Shown in pieces: positions 1-8,768 of a DNA stretch of 64,000 bases. The notes beneath the pieces are model-generated. The model was not told the origin of the DNA and searched no databases. It was given only the letters and a program-made list of their open reading frames with translations. Positions within the stretch are counted from its first letter, which is position 1, and every line of letters begins with the position of its first letter. The DNA is taken from assembly GCF_030812215.1 (NCBI RefSeq), contig NZ_JAUSSG010000001.1, positions 620,001 to 684,000 of the forward strand, read 5' to 3'. The DNA comes from Variovorax boronicumulans. GTDB lineage: Bacteria > Pseudomonadota > Gammaproteobacteria > Burkholderiales > Burkholderiaceae_C. Made by a program: the position numbers and the translations under genes.

Positions 1-2
1 CG

Positions 3-203
3 CCACCGCGCTCGCGCGCCATCGACGTCTGCGTGGCCAATGTCAGGCGCAAGCTCGAGCTGCGGCCTTGTCACGGGGTCGTGCTGACGGCGATCTACGG
101 CCGGGGCTATCGGCTGTCGCGTGTGTCGCAGGCCGATGCGCGCGAGGCGGGCGAAGCCTCTTCGCGTTTCGGGGGCATGCAGGCCGTGGCCGAAGAGCAA
201 TGA
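3..203 (+). CDS. OmpR-type response regulator, C-terminal fragment (5' end outside window)
   Basis: The reading frame is open from the window edge to a TGA at 201-203. The visible ~66 residues contain the recognition helix and wing of an OmpR/PhoB winged-helix DNA-binding domain (SRAIDVCVANVRRKLE, then a GRGYRL hairpin). A ~20-residue Ala/Glu-rich tail follows the wing, a little longer than usual. The receiver domain and promoter lie to the left of the window, so partner kinase and targets cannot be judged. It is convergent with the DUF1501 gene that follows. Confidence 0.8.
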   Translation, partial: PPRSRAIDVCVANVRRKLELRPCHGVVLTAIYGRGYRLSRVSQADAREAGEASSRFGGMQAVAEEQ

Positions 204-307
204 AGTAACGCGGCGCCGGATAGCGCGATGAGCTGATCGCGATGCCGTCGCGGCTCTCACAGTGTTGCCGGTGATCTTGACGTTGCCGTCGCCCCACCCT
301 CGTGGTG

Positions 308-336
308 GTGCCGTTGCCCGTTCGTGGCAGCGGCAC
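308..336. terminator. Possible terminator hairpin between convergent genes
   Basis: Positions 308-318 and 326-336 form an 11-bp stem (one G-T wobble) around a 7-nt loop, 14 nt past the stop of the leftward DUF1501 gene. There is no clear T-run on either strand, so this is a candidate only. Confidence 0.35.
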
Positions 337-349
337 ATCGATTCCCCCG

Positions 350-1561
350 CTAGACCAGCCGCAGCTCCCGCGGCGCCACGCCCTCGAACACCCGCCCGAG
401 CTGCGCAGGCGACAGCCCATACATCCGCTTGAACAACCCACCGAACACCGCCCGGTATTCATTGAGCACCGGGTAGTCACGGTTCTGGAACAGCGTGGCC
501 TGCGTCAGCGCCTGCTGCTCGCCGACGATGCGCCCGCCCGCCTCGGCCGAGAGCCCACCGCCGAGCACCCAGTACACGGTTCCATGCCCGTGGTCCGTCC
601 CGCGGTTGCCGTTCTCGCGAAAGGTGCGGCCGAACTCGCTGATGACGACCACCACGGTCTGGCGCCAGGCGTCGTCGCCCATCTCCTCCGCGAAGCCGGC
701 AACGCCCCGGCCCAGTTCTTCAAAGCGGTTGGCGAGGTAGCCGGTGCCCGCGCCCTGCCCCACGTGCGTGTCCCAGCCGCCCACGTCGACAAAGCCGAGG
801 TCGAAGCGGTCGCGCATCAGCACCGCCATACGACGCGCGACAAGCTCGAAGCCCTTGGCGCTCATCGCATTGCGGCTGGCTGCGTCCATCTCGGCCTGCA
901 CCGCGCGCATGACTTCGTCGCGCACCTGGAAGCCTTCGGTCACCCGCTGCGCGAGCGGCGTGTTGCGATACATCGACGCGATGATCTGGCTCTGCCGCGC
1001 GTCGATGCCCGAACGCGCATTGCCCGCGAGCTCCATGTTCGCGGCCTTGGCATCGCCGCGCAGCGCAATGGGCAACTGGTCGGTGAAGGCGATGGGCGAT
1101 ACGTCGGTCACCGGGCCGCCGCCGAGCACGCCCGCGAGCCGGTTGAGAAAGCCCGAGCGATAGTCGCGGCGCTTGTCGAGCGCCTGGCCGAGCTCGATGG
1201 AGTCCTGCGTTTCGAAATGGCTGCGCGTGAGGTCGTCGGTGCCCGCGAAGGCGATGAACGACGCCTGCTTCTGCTTGAAGAGCGGCATCACGCTTTGCGC
1301 GAGCGCGGGGTGCAGGCCCCAGTTCCCATCGAGCGGCAGCGCACCGCCCGGCTGCCCCGGTCGCGCGATGGCGATGTTGGGACGCGAGGCGTAATAAAAA
1401 TCGCTGGCTGTCGGCACCAGCAGGCTGGTGCAGTCGTAGGCGCCGCGCAGGAACACGACGAGCAGCCTGGCGCCCTCGGCGGCGGGTGCTGCGATCAACC
1501 GGCCTGCGGCGCCCGCGAGCGGTGCGGCGGCGATCAGCTTCAGGAGTTCTCTGCGTTGCAT
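350..1561 (-). CDS. DUF1501 family exported protein
   Basis: About 403 residues. The N-terminus MQRRELLKLIAAAPLAGAAG carries a twin-arginine-like RR-x-LLK motif and an Ala-rich hydrophobic stretch, suggesting Tat export. The body matches the DUF1501 family (LLVVFLRGAYDCTSLLVP near the start, GGWDTH in the middle, SEFGRT, then NGNRGTDHGHG), a sulfatase/phosphatase-like fold of unknown substrate. The start chosen has AAGGAAGGA about 8 nt upstream; an in-frame ATG eight codons further up has a poorer ribosome site. It lies 28 nt behind the DUF1800 gene, the usual partner of DUF1501, so the two probably act together in the periplasm. The biochemical role is unknown. Confidence 0.85.
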   Translation of the reverse strand: MQRRELLKLIAAAPLAGAAGRLIAAPAAEGARLLVVFLRGAYDCTSLLVPTASDFYYASRPNIAIARPGQPGGALPLDGNWGLHPALAQSVMPLFKQKQASFIAFAGTDDLTRSHFETQDSIELGQALDKRRDYRSGFLNRLAGVLGGGPVTDVSPIAFTDQLPIALRGDAKAANMELAGNARSGIDARQSQIIASMYRNTPLAQRVTEGFQVRDEVMRAVQAEMDAASRNAMSAKGFELVARRMAVLMRDRFDLGFVDVGGWDTHVGQGAGTGYLANRFEELGRGVAGFAEEMGDDAWRQTVVVVISEFGRTFRENGNRGTDHGHGTVYWVLGGGLSAEAGGRIVGEQQALTQATLFQNRDYPVLNEYRAVFGGLFKRMYGLSPAQLGRVFEGVAPRELRLV

Positions 1562-1589
1562 GGTGTTGTCCTTCCTTCTGCCCATCTGC

Positions 1590-3179
1590 TCATCGGCGCA
1601 TCAGCTCGGGCGATGCGAGCAGGAAGGTGTTCCATTCCTGCGGGTTCTTCGCCTGCGCGAGCGCCTCGCGGGTGTCTTCGCTCAAGCTGCCCTGCTTCGC
1701 GCGCACCACGTTCGATTCGGCCAGTTGCGGATATGCGGGCTTCTCCGGCGGCGCCCTGTCGTCGGGCGCCCGGAACAGCACGGCCCCGTTCGCACCGATG
1801 GCCCGCGCGATCTCGAAGCGCGTGTTCATCTGCCCTGCACTTGCCCACGCCGCCTCGTTGAGCGGATAGCCGTCCGGCGTCTCATGCCCATACAGCGGCT
1901 CGCCCATGCGGTTGATCCAGTTGAGCATCGGGTTCACGTTGAGCACCACGCGGTCGTCGTACGCCAGCCGCACGCCGGCCATCACGTAGTGCACCGGGTC
2001 GCGGAATTTGCGGCCGAGCGAGGCGGCAAATTCGGGCGATTCGAACATGGCCTTCAGCGTGACGGCGATATCGCCATCGCTGCGCGTGAAGGCGGCAGCC
2101 ATGCGATCGACCAACGCAGGCGGCGGCTCGTCGGCGACGAAGTACACCGCAAGCTTGCGCGAGATGAAGCGCGCGGTGGCAGGTGCGCGTGCCAATCGGT
2201 CCAGTGCCTCGTCGGCTTCGGCGAGACCGCGTGCCTGTATCGGCTGGCCCAGCAGCGTCTTGGCACCGTAGTCGTGCCGGTTCGGGTTGAACTCGAAGAG
2301 CCCCTTGCGCACATAGTCCGCGCGCACCGCGGGCCGCACATTCGGTACCGCATCCAGAGGCTGCACGCTCACGCCCACGCCGGTGAGCACGCGCGCCAAC
2401 TCCTGCACATCGGCCTGCGAGTAACCGCCGCCCACGCCCAGCGTGTGCAGCTCCATCAATTCGCGCGCGTAGTTCTCGTTGATGCGGTTGGCGGCGTTCT
2501 GCGCGTTGTCCAGGTAGCGCAGCATCGCGGGGTGGTGCAGCGTGGCGCCGAGCAGGTCGCGGAACTTGCCGAGGGCGTGCGGACGGATGGCGTTCTCTTC
2601 GTAGTCGCCGACGAGCGCGCGGATGTTGTCCTTGCGCAGGTTCACGTTGAAGTGGTTCATCCAGAACCAGGTCATCTGCTCCTGCAACTGGTTGGGCGAA
2701 TACAGCGCGCGCAGCACGAAGCGTTGCTGCGCCTCGCGAGCCAGGCGCGTCAGCTCCTGCTGGTAGGCCTGGCGCGCGGCCTTCTTCTGCTCTTCGTCGG
2801 ACAAGGCATCGGCGGCCTTGCGCTGGGCGTCGAGGCCAATGACGAGTTGGTCGAGCGGCGTGCGCGAGATCGTCATCGCGTCGATCTGCGCCTGTGCGGC
2901 GGGCGGCAGCGGTGCAGGACGCGGGTTCAGCTGATCGCGCATCCACAGTGCAAGGCCGCGTTGGGCCAACTGCGCATCGCTGCTGGCGTTGGCGCCCCAG
3001 CTCACCCGGTCCAGCCAGCGCAGGCGCGTGGCTTCGTTGACCGGTGCGGACGGCAGCGAGACCGAGACGAGCGCTCGCTCGCTGCCCGGTGAGGTTGCGC
3101 AGGCCGCCAGCAGCGCCAGGGCGCAGGCGCCGAGCGCCATCGACGCCCGGCGGAACGACCACAAGTCGGCGAAGGCCAC
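1590..3179 (-). CDS. DUF1800 family lipoprotein
   Basis: About 529 residues. The frame is open further upstream, but the best start is a GTG five nt after the stop of the preceding gene, with GGAG eight nt before it; an internal ATG at 3140 is the alternative. Residues 14-30 form a lipoprotein signal ending in the lipobox LAAC, so the protein should be lipid-anchored. The body is DUF1800-like: FWMNHFNVN, NYARELMELHTLGVGGGY, and a C-terminal AWASAGQMNTRFE stretch. DUF1800 and DUF1501 genes are commonly paired; the function is not established. Confidence 0.85.
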   Translation of the reverse strand: MAFADLWSFRRASMALGACALALLAACATSPGSERALVSVSLPSAPVNEATRLRWLDRVSWGANASSDAQLAQRGLALWMRDQLNPRPAPLPPAAQAQIDAMTISRTPLDQLVIGLDAQRKAADALSDEEQKKAARQAYQQELTRLAREAQQRFVLRALYSPNQLQEQMTWFWMNHFNVNLRKDNIRALVGDYEENAIRPHALGKFRDLLGATLHHPAMLRYLDNAQNAANRINENYARELMELHTLGVGGGYSQADVQELARVLTGVGVSVQPLDAVPNVRPAVRADYVRKGLFEFNPNRHDYGAKTLLGQPIQARGLAEADEALDRLARAPATARFISRKLAVYFVADEPPPALVDRMAAAFTRSDGDIAVTLKAMFESPEFAASLGRKFRDPVHYVMAGVRLAYDDRVVLNVNPMLNWINRMGEPLYGHETPDGYPLNEAAWASAGQMNTRFEIARAIGANGAVLFRAPDDRAPPEKPAYPQLAESNVVRAKQGSLSEDTREALAQAKNPQEWNTFLLASPELMRR

Positions 3180-3184
3180 CGGCC

Positions 3185-3655
3185 TCACTCCCGGCGCATG
3201 TCGTGGCGGCGAACGTCGCCAACGGCGTGCTGCGCGGCATCGAGCGCCACGTCGACGTGCGCCAGGCCGCGCTGCTGGAACGGCCGCGAGCGCGGATCGT
3301 CTTCTTCGCGCGCCACGTCCGACCGCACCTTGCGCAGCAGGTCGATGGCCGCATGCAGCCGGCCTTCGCGCGGCAGCCAGACGTCGGTCGGCTCGCGCCA
3401 CTCGATGGGCTTGCCGTCGAGCCACGCGGCACGTTGCAGGTCGCCGATGGCCGCGCGGATTTCGTCGTGCACCACCAGCTCGTCCTGCGAGACCTGTCCG
3501 TCTTCAGGACGGCGGTGGTCCACCTGCCAGGCGGCCGTGCGCAGGTCGGACAGTGCGTGCAGGTAGAACGGGTGCTTGCCGTATTCGTCGGCCAGGGCCG
3601 GCAGGGACACCGCGGCCATCAGCGCGAGCGCGGCGAACAGGTTTTTCTTCTTCAT
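3185..3655 (-). CDS. Small secreted helical protein, unknown function
   Basis: 156 residues beginning MKKKNLFAALALMAAVSLPALA, a clear Sec signal peptide, with AAGGAG upstream of the ATG. The mature part is charged and predicted helical: repeated HALSDLRTAAWQ / AAIGDLQRAAW / AAIDLLRKVRSDV segments spaced about 45 residues apart look like weakly repeated helical hairpins. I do not recognise a named family. It is the first gene of the DUF1800/DUF1501 transcription unit (5 nt before the DUF1800 start), so it probably works in the periplasm with them. Confidence 0.75.
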   Translation of the reverse strand: MKKKNLFAALALMAAVSLPALADEYGKHPFYLHALSDLRTAAWQVDHRRPEDGQVSQDELVVHDEIRAAIGDLQRAAWLDGKPIEWREPTDVWLPREGRLHAAIDLLRKVRSDVAREEDDPRSRPFQQRGLAHVDVALDAAQHAVGDVRRHDMRRE

Positions 3656-3770
3656 GGGGACTCCTTGGGGCAGTGACGAGGATGCTCCTCTCAACCACTG
3701 CACCCCGTCCCGAGTTGACGCTCTTTACTTTCGTAACGCCGCGCAAAGAAGGCGCCCGTGCGCCCCGGAG

Positions 3771-4454
3771 TCAGGCTACGGACAGGGTCGGTGGCGCAGC
3801 GCCCGCGATCTGGCGCAGCGCACGCTCGAACACCTCGACCGGCTGGCCGCCGGAGATCAGGTGCTGCTCGTTGATGATGATCGCGGGCACCGAATGGATG
3901 CCGGCATCGGTGTACATGCGCTCGCGCTCGCGGGTCTCGGCGGCGTATTCGTCGCTCGCCAGAATCTCGCGGGCCCGTGCCGCATCGAGCCCCGCTTCGG
4001 TCGCCGCGCGCACCAGCACCTCGGGGTCCGAGGGGTTCTGGCTGTCGGTGAAGTAGGCCTTGAGCAGCAGCTTCTTGAGCGCCGCCTGCCTGGCCGGGCT
4101 CTCGAGTTCGGCCCAGTGCAGGAGCCGGTGCGCATTGAAGGTGTTGTAGACCCGGGGCCGGCCCTCGGCGCTGAACTCGAAGCCCACGGCCGCGCCGCGC
4201 TGGCGGATCATTTCGCGGGCCTCTGCCTGCTGCTCGCGCGAGGAACCGTACTTCTGGTTCAGGTGCTCGAAGGTGTCCTGCCCTTCGGGCGGCATCTGCG
4301 GATTCAGCTCGAAGGGCTGGAAGTGCAGTTCCGCGGTGACCTCCGGTGCCACCCGCTTGAGCGCCGCCTCGAGCGAACTCAGGCCAACGGCGCACCAGGG
4401 GCAAGACACATCGGAGACGAAATCGATCTTGAGGTGGGATGTAGGGGTGGTCAT
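3771..4454 (-). CDS. FrnE-like DsbA-family thioredoxin-fold protein
   Basis: 227 residues with no signal peptide, so cytoplasmic. The CPWC motif at about residue 18 (VSDVSCPWCAVG) and the later YNTFNAHRLLHWA and SVPAIIINE (cis-Pro loop) segments place it in the DsbA/FrnE/2-hydroxychromene-2-carboxylate isomerase superfamily. FrnE-type members act as thiol oxidoreductases. It is the last gene after quiC and the MHS transporter (47-nt gap). Two in-frame ATGs (4463 and 4454) are possible; the second has GAAGA about 10 nt ahead and is preferred. Both starts lie in a perfect hairpin, listed separately. A direct role in aromatic catabolism is not shown. Confidence 0.85.
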   Translation of the reverse strand: MTTPTSHLKIDFVSDVSCPWCAVGLSSLEAALKRVAPEVTAELHFQPFELNPQMPPEGQDTFEHLNQKYGSSREQQAEAREMIRQRGAAVGFEFSAEGRPRVYNTFNAHRLLHWAELESPARQAALKKLLLKAYFTDSQNPSDPEVLVRAATEAGLDAARAREILASDEYAAETRERERMYTDAGIHSVPAIIINEQHLISGGQPVEVFERALRQIAGAAPPTLSVA

Positions 4455-4455
4455 G

Positions 4456-4476
4456 GGCGCCATTCTTCATGGCGCC
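4456..4476 (-). promoter_or_regulatory. Hairpin around the FrnE-like start codon
   Basis: Positions 4456-4463 (GGCGCCAT) and 4469-4476 (ATGGCGCC) are perfectly complementary around a 5-nt loop. Read on the minus strand the loop is GAAGA, the only purine-rich ribosome-site candidate, and the upstream candidate ATG is inside the stem. This could limit translation, or simply close the upstream gene; there is no T-run. Confidence 0.35.
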
Positions 4477-4501
4477 ACAACCCTTGGTGCGGGAAAGGTC
4501 T

Positions 4502-5917
4502 TCAGGCCGACGCGACCTTGGCCAGGCGCGCGTCCGACAGCGTCTGCTCGCGCAGGCGCTCGTATTCGGCCTTGTCCACCGGCACGGCGTTGGGGTCGCC
4601 CAGGTCGCGCATGTGGATGCGGTAGGTCTCCCGCGCGCTCATGGCCGCGAGCGCCGCGAGGATGGTCACCGAGAAGGTGATCGCGCCCACGGTGAGCCAC
4701 ACATTGGTCGAGCCCGGAGGCGCCACGGCGGCGAACAGTGCGGGCAGGAGCGCGGTGAAAGTGGTGCCGATGTTCTGCGAGATGGCCATGGCCGACACGC
4801 GGTTGCGGGTGCGGAAGAGCTCAGGATAGAAGCTCGGAAAGGTCGCGTTGTAGCCCTGGTACACGATGCCCCACATCAAGAGCGACATGCAGATCGCGAG
4901 CGGCACGTTCTTGATGCTGATGGCATACAGGTACACGAACGACAGCAGCCCCGAGGCCAGCGCGCCGATGATGATCGGGGGCTTGCGGCCGATGCGGTCC
5001 GACAGGTTGCCCACGAACGGAATCACCAGCACCGCGAGGATGTTGCCCAGCACCGGAATCCACAGGTACACGTCTTTCTGGAAGCCGATGCCGTAGGCCG
5101 CCTGCACCGCGTACGCCGCGCCGAACACAGTCGCCACCACCGGAATCACGTTCATCAGCGCCATGCACACCACGCGCAGCATGTCGGCCCAGCTGTCGGT
5201 AAAGGCCTGCACGATGGGCGACTTGGCCACTTCGCCCCTCTTGTCGACTTCGGCAAAGGCGGGCGTCTCGTCGACCTCGCGGCGGATGATGTAGCCGGCC
5301 ACGATCACGAGGAAGCTCAGCAGGAACGGAATGCGCCAGCCCCACGAGTTGAACGCTTCTTCAGGCATGTAGTGCGCGAGCGGCAGGAACACCGCGGCCG
5401 CCAGGATCTGGCCGGCCTGCACGCCCTGCAGCGTGAAGCTCGCGAAGAAGCCGCGGCGCCCGAAGGGTGCGTGCTCCAGGATCATCGAGCTCGCGCCCGA
5501 AATCTCGCCCGCCACCGCGAAGCCCTGCACCAGGCGCAGGATCACGAGCAGCACCGGTGCCAGCAGGCCGACCTGGTCATAGGTCGGCAACAGGCCCACG
5601 GCGACGGTCGAGAAGCCCATGAGGAACATGCACAGCACCAGCACCTGCTTGCGCCCATGCGTGTCGCCCCAGTGGCCGAGTACGAAGGCGCCGATGGGAC
5701 GCGCGACATAGCCCACGCCGTAGGTCGCGAGCGACGCGACGATCGCGATCGTCGGGTCGCCCTTCGGAAAGAAGATCTGCGGAAAGATCAGCGCCGCCGC
5801 GGTGGCGTAGATGAAGAAGTCGTAGTACTCCAGCGCCGAGCCGATCCAGCCGCTGGCGGCGGCCTTCTTCGACTGGTGCCTGCCTTGCGGCTCTTTGGCT
5901 GATGGGTTGTTGGCCAT
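4502..5917 (-). CDS. MFS transporter, metabolite:H+ symporter (MHS) type
   Basis: 471 residues, about 12 membrane spans. The N-terminal signature GWIGSALEYYDFFIYATAAA and the loop GHWGDTHGRKQ are typical of the MHS subfamily (ShiA, KgtP, ProP, PcaT relatives), which import organic acids with protons. It follows quiC by 53 nt in the same direction. From that context the substrate is probably shikimate, dehydroshikimate, quinate or protocatechuate, but this is inference. The cytoplasmic C-terminus (DLGDPNAVPVDKAEYERLREQ) is short and charged, as usual. Confidence 0.88.
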   Translation of the reverse strand: MANNPSAKEPQGRHQSKKAAASGWIGSALEYYDFFIYATAAALIFPQIFFPKGDPTIAIVASLATYGVGYVARPIGAFVLGHWGDTHGRKQVLVLCMFLMGFSTVAVGLLPTYDQVGLLAPVLLVILRLVQGFAVAGEISGASSMILEHAPFGRRGFFASFTLQGVQAGQILAAAVFLPLAHYMPEEAFNSWGWRIPFLLSFLVIVAGYIIRREVDETPAFAEVDKRGEVAKSPIVQAFTDSWADMLRVVCMALMNVIPVVATVFGAAYAVQAAYGIGFQKDVYLWIPVLGNILAVLVIPFVGNLSDRIGRKPPIIIGALASGLLSFVYLYAISIKNVPLAICMSLLMWGIVYQGYNATFPSFYPELFRTRNRVSAMAISQNIGTTFTALLPALFAAVAPPGSTNVWLTVGAITFSVTILAALAAMSARETYRIHMRDLGDPNAVPVDKAEYERLREQTLSDARLAKVASA

Positions 5918-5970
5918 GGGTTTGTCTCCAGTGGTGATGCCGTGTGATGCGGGGATGCGTGAGAAAAAAA

Positions 5971-7851
5971 TCAGTCCTGCGCTTGCGAAGCCATGCGCGC
6001 AGGGGCGTTGAGGGCGCCGTAGGCGTCGTAGCTGCCCACGCGCTGCGCGACCTCGAAGAAGAGCCCGCCCTCGAAGCTCTCGGTGTAGATGTGCAGGTAG
6101 TCGCCGGCCGGCGAGCGATCGAACAGCACGCCCGCGGCGCGCATGCGTTCAAGCAGCTCGGGCGCCAGGTCGATGCGTGTGGCGAGGTCGTCGTAGTAGT
6201 TGTTCGAGATCGGCACGAAGCGCGTGCCGTTGGCGCGCAGCTTTGCGGCCGTCTCGAAGATGTCGTCGCAGCGCAGCGCGATGTGGTGCACCGCTCCGCC
6301 GCCGGTCACGCTGAGCGTGCGCGCGGTGCGGGTGCGCTGGCTCAGCGACACGTTCAGCACGAGGCGCACGCTGCGCTCGGCATTGGCGACGCCGCGGCTG
6401 CGGATCAGGCCGAAGGGGTCGGCCAGTTCCAGGCTCTCGCCCGGTTCCAGGCCGAGCACGGCGCGCGTGAAGAGCACCCAGGTGTCGAGCTGGTCGAGCG
6501 CGAGGCCGAGGGCGACGTGGTCGATCTGCTGCAGGCCCGCATCGTTGTCGGCGGTGAGCACGCCGTCTTCGAGGACGAAGTCCGCTTCGTACAGGCCGTT
6601 CGCGCCCAGCGACTCCGCCACGAAATGAATGAGGTTGCCGCCCGGCGCAACGACCGCCGGCACGCGCAGCTCGTTCGGGCCGACCGGGCTGTCGTGGCGC
6701 TTGGAACGCATCGCGGTCGCGCGCTCCACCGCCGCGAGCGGATCGGCGCAGCGCACGCCGAGCGCACACACCGAGGTGCCGTGCGCCTCGAAGCGGCCGC
6801 GCGCAAAGGAGTCGGGCTGCGCATTCACGATGAAATTGATCTCGCCCTGCCGGTACAGCGTCACCGCCTTGGAGCGGTGCTTGCCGATGCGGCGAAAGCC
6901 CAGTTGCCGAACCAGCGTGTCGAGCGTGATCGCCGAGGCATCGTCCGCCGCGAACTCGATGAAAGACAGGCCCGAGAGTGCAGCCACGGGCGGCGGATTG
7001 AACAGCTCCACGCGCTGCTGCGGCTGCACCGCGGCCAGCCGCTGGCGCGCTTCGCTCTCCAGGTACAGCAGCGAACGCATCGCATCGACCGCGGTACGGC
7101 GGTTCGGCGTCTCGCGAAAGATGTCGTTGAAGATCTCCAGCGACAGCGGCCCGGTGTAGCCCGCGCGCAGCACCTGCGTGAAGAAGCCGACGACGTCGAA
7201 ATCGCCCTGCCCCGGAAACGAGCGGTGGTGCCGCGCCCACTGCAGCACATCCATCGCGAGCAGCGGCGCATCGGCCATCTGCAGGAAGAAGATCCTCTCG
7301 CCGGGAATGTCGGCGATGCCCGCCGGGTCGTCCTTCAGCGACAGCGTGTGGAAGCTGTCCAGGATCAGCCCGAGGTGCGCGTGGTCCGCCTGCTTCACGA
7401 TGTTCCAGGCCTGCCCGTAGAGCGAGGTGTGCCGGCCCCAGGCCAGCGCCTCGAAACCCACGCGCAGGTTGCGGCGCGCGGCGCGCTCGGCCAGTTCGTG
7501 CAGTTGCGCAGCGGCGAGCGCCGGATCGTCAACGCACAGCGGCGAGGTGTTCGAGCAGCACAGCACCATCGGCGCGCCCATCGCTTCCATCAGGTCGAAC
7601 TTGCGCTCGGCGCGCTCCAGGCTGCGCCGGAACTGCGCCTCGGGCATGCCTTCGAAGTCGCGGAACGGCTGGTAGAGGTCGATCGACAGGCCCAGGTCGG
7701 CCACGATGCCGCGCAGCTCTTTGGCCGTGCCCTTGAAGTTGATGAAGTCGGCCTCGAACAACTCGATGCCGTCGAACCCGGCGGCCGCGACGGCTTCGAG
7801 CTTCTGGCGAAGGGTGCCGCTGAGCGAGACCGTGGCGATGGAGCGATGCAT
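5971..7851 (-). CDS. quiC: 3-dehydroshikimate dehydratase (two-domain QuiC type)
   Basis: 626 residues in two parts. Residues ~1-280 are a xylose-isomerase-like TIM barrel (TVSLSGTLRQKLEAVAAAGFDGIELFEADF; later GLILDSFHTL and LEIFND with metal/substrate residues), the dehydratase that turns 3-dehydroshikimate into protocatechuate. Residues ~290-626 are a VOC/4-hydroxyphenylpyruvate-dioxygenase-like domain with candidate metal ligands in IDHVALGLA, HHIALRCDDI and GLFFEVAQR. This fused architecture and length match QuiC1-type enzymes. The product feeds PcaB/C/D encoded just upstream. A PcaR-like double operator lies 56-91 nt before the start, so it probably begins its own transcript with the MHS transporter. 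Confidence 0.92.
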   Translation of the reverse strand: MHRSIATVSLSGTLRQKLEAVAAAGFDGIELFEADFINFKGTAKELRGIVADLGLSIDLYQPFRDFEGMPEAQFRRSLERAERKFDLMEAMGAPMVLCCSNTSPLCVDDPALAAAQLHELAERAARRNLRVGFEALAWGRHTSLYGQAWNIVKQADHAHLGLILDSFHTLSLKDDPAGIADIPGERIFFLQMADAPLLAMDVLQWARHHRSFPGQGDFDVVGFFTQVLRAGYTGPLSLEIFNDIFRETPNRRTAVDAMRSLLYLESEARQRLAAVQPQQRVELFNPPPVAALSGLSFIEFAADDASAITLDTLVRQLGFRRIGKHRSKAVTLYRQGEINFIVNAQPDSFARGRFEAHGTSVCALGVRCADPLAAVERATAMRSKRHDSPVGPNELRVPAVVAPGGNLIHFVAESLGANGLYEADFVLEDGVLTADNDAGLQQIDHVALGLALDQLDTWVLFTRAVLGLEPGESLELADPFGLIRSRGVANAERSVRLVLNVSLSQRTRTARTLSVTGGGAVHHIALRCDDIFETAAKLRANGTRFVPISNNYYDDLATRIDLAPELLERMRAAGVLFDRSPAGDYLHIYTESFEGGLFFEVAQRVGSYDAYGALNAPARMASQAQD

Positions 7852-7906
7852 GGGGGTGGACTTTAGGAACCCGGGCCCCGCGCCACAATCAATTCGAACC
7901 TTCGTT

Positions 7907-7942
7907 GAGCGATTAACGAACGCACACGTTCATTAATCGCAC
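7907..7942. promoter_or_regulatory. Double IclR/PcaR-like operator upstream of quiC
   Basis: Positions 7909-7922 and 7927-7940 form a 14-bp inverted repeat with one mismatch around CACA. Each arm also contains a 15-mer (7928-7942 forward GTTCATTAATCGCAC; 7907-7921 reverse GTTCGTTAATCGCTC) that differs by two bases from the PcaR box I recall (GTTCGATAATCGCAC). Their centres are 21 bp apart, the same geometry as the pair at 13540-13575. Confidence 0.6.
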
Positions 7943-7985
7943 GAAATACGGGATATACCTAGGTCCGGAGCGCCCTGGCGAGCGC

Positions 7986-8753
7986 TCAGAGGCTGCGCCA
8001 AAATTCGATCAGCAGCTGCGTGAATTCCGTAGGCCGCTCCACGGCGCTCAGGTGGGCGGCGTCGATGGTCGCCAATCGCGCGCCCGGAATCGCAGCCGCC
8101 ATCGCCTCGGACATCGCCATCGGAGTGGCCTCGTCCTGCAGCCCGCCGATCACCAGCGTGGGCACGGCGATGCGGCGGTTGCTGTCGCGGAAATCGATGG
8201 CGGCGACCGCGTTGCAGCTCTCGATGTAGCCCTGCGCGTCGGTGGCGACCAGCACGTCATGCAGCGCCTTCGCAGCGGCCGCGCCCTCGGGCGTCGCCAC
8301 GTAGGCCGGCGTGAGCCAGCGTGCGACGGCACCCGGTGCGATGGCGCCGACACCCTTGGCAGCGACCGTCTCGGCCCGTGCGCGCCACGGCGCCTGGTCG
8401 GGGTAGTGGGCGGACGAATTGGCGATCACCACTGTCTTCAGCAGCTCGGGGTGGCGTACTGCGAGCGCCTGCGCGGTCATGCCGCCCATCGAGAGTCCGA
8501 CGAAGTGCACGGGCTCGCCCTCCGTCTCGCGCTGGATGAGCTCGGCCACGTCCTGCGCCAGCGTCTCGACGCGCAATGCGCCCGGCACCACCTCGGAGCC
8601 GCCATGGTTGCGATGGTCGTAGCGGATCACCGTGTGGGCGCGCGCGAGCTGCGCGGCCACGCCGTCCCACATGCGCAGGCTGCAGCCCAGCGCATGGCTG
8701 AGCACGACGAAGGGGCCTTCGCCTTCGCGAACGACATTCAGGCGGGGGGTCAT
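7986..8753 (-). CDS. pcaD: 3-oxoadipate enol-lactonase
   Basis: 255 residues, a single alpha/beta-hydrolase domain. The nucleophile elbow is GLSMGG (Ser ~95), the acid is likely Asp in GGLQDEATP and the His is in IDAAHLSAVERP. The cap segment WRARAETVAAKGVGAIAPG is typical of PcaD. It hydrolyses beta-ketoadipate enol-lactone to beta-ketoadipate in the protocatechuate branch. It ends the six-gene block that begins with the AroE-like genes; a 134-nt spacer with an operator separates it from quiC. Confidence 0.9.
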   Translation of the reverse strand: MTPRLNVVREGEGPFVVLSHALGCSLRMWDGVAAQLARAHTVIRYDHRNHGGSEVVPGALRVETLAQDVAELIQRETEGEPVHFVGLSMGGMTAQALAVRHPELLKTVVIANSSAHYPDQAPWRARAETVAAKGVGAIAPGAVARWLTPAYVATPEGAAAAKALHDVLVATDAQGYIESCNAVAAIDFRDSNRRIAVPTLVIGGLQDEATPMAMSEAMAAAIPGARLATIDAAHLSAVERPTEFTQLLIEFWRSL

Positions 8754-8768
8754 GGTGTGGTTTCCTTT

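Noticed and set aside
224..241. CGCGAT/ATCGCG hairpin after the first regulator gene
   Set aside because: Six-bp stem without T-run; too weak to call.
302..1861. 519-codon plus-strand frame over the DUF1501 gene
   Set aside because: Antisense shadow: Arg/His/Ala-rich, no domain, and the DUF1501 and DUF1800 frames are well supported.
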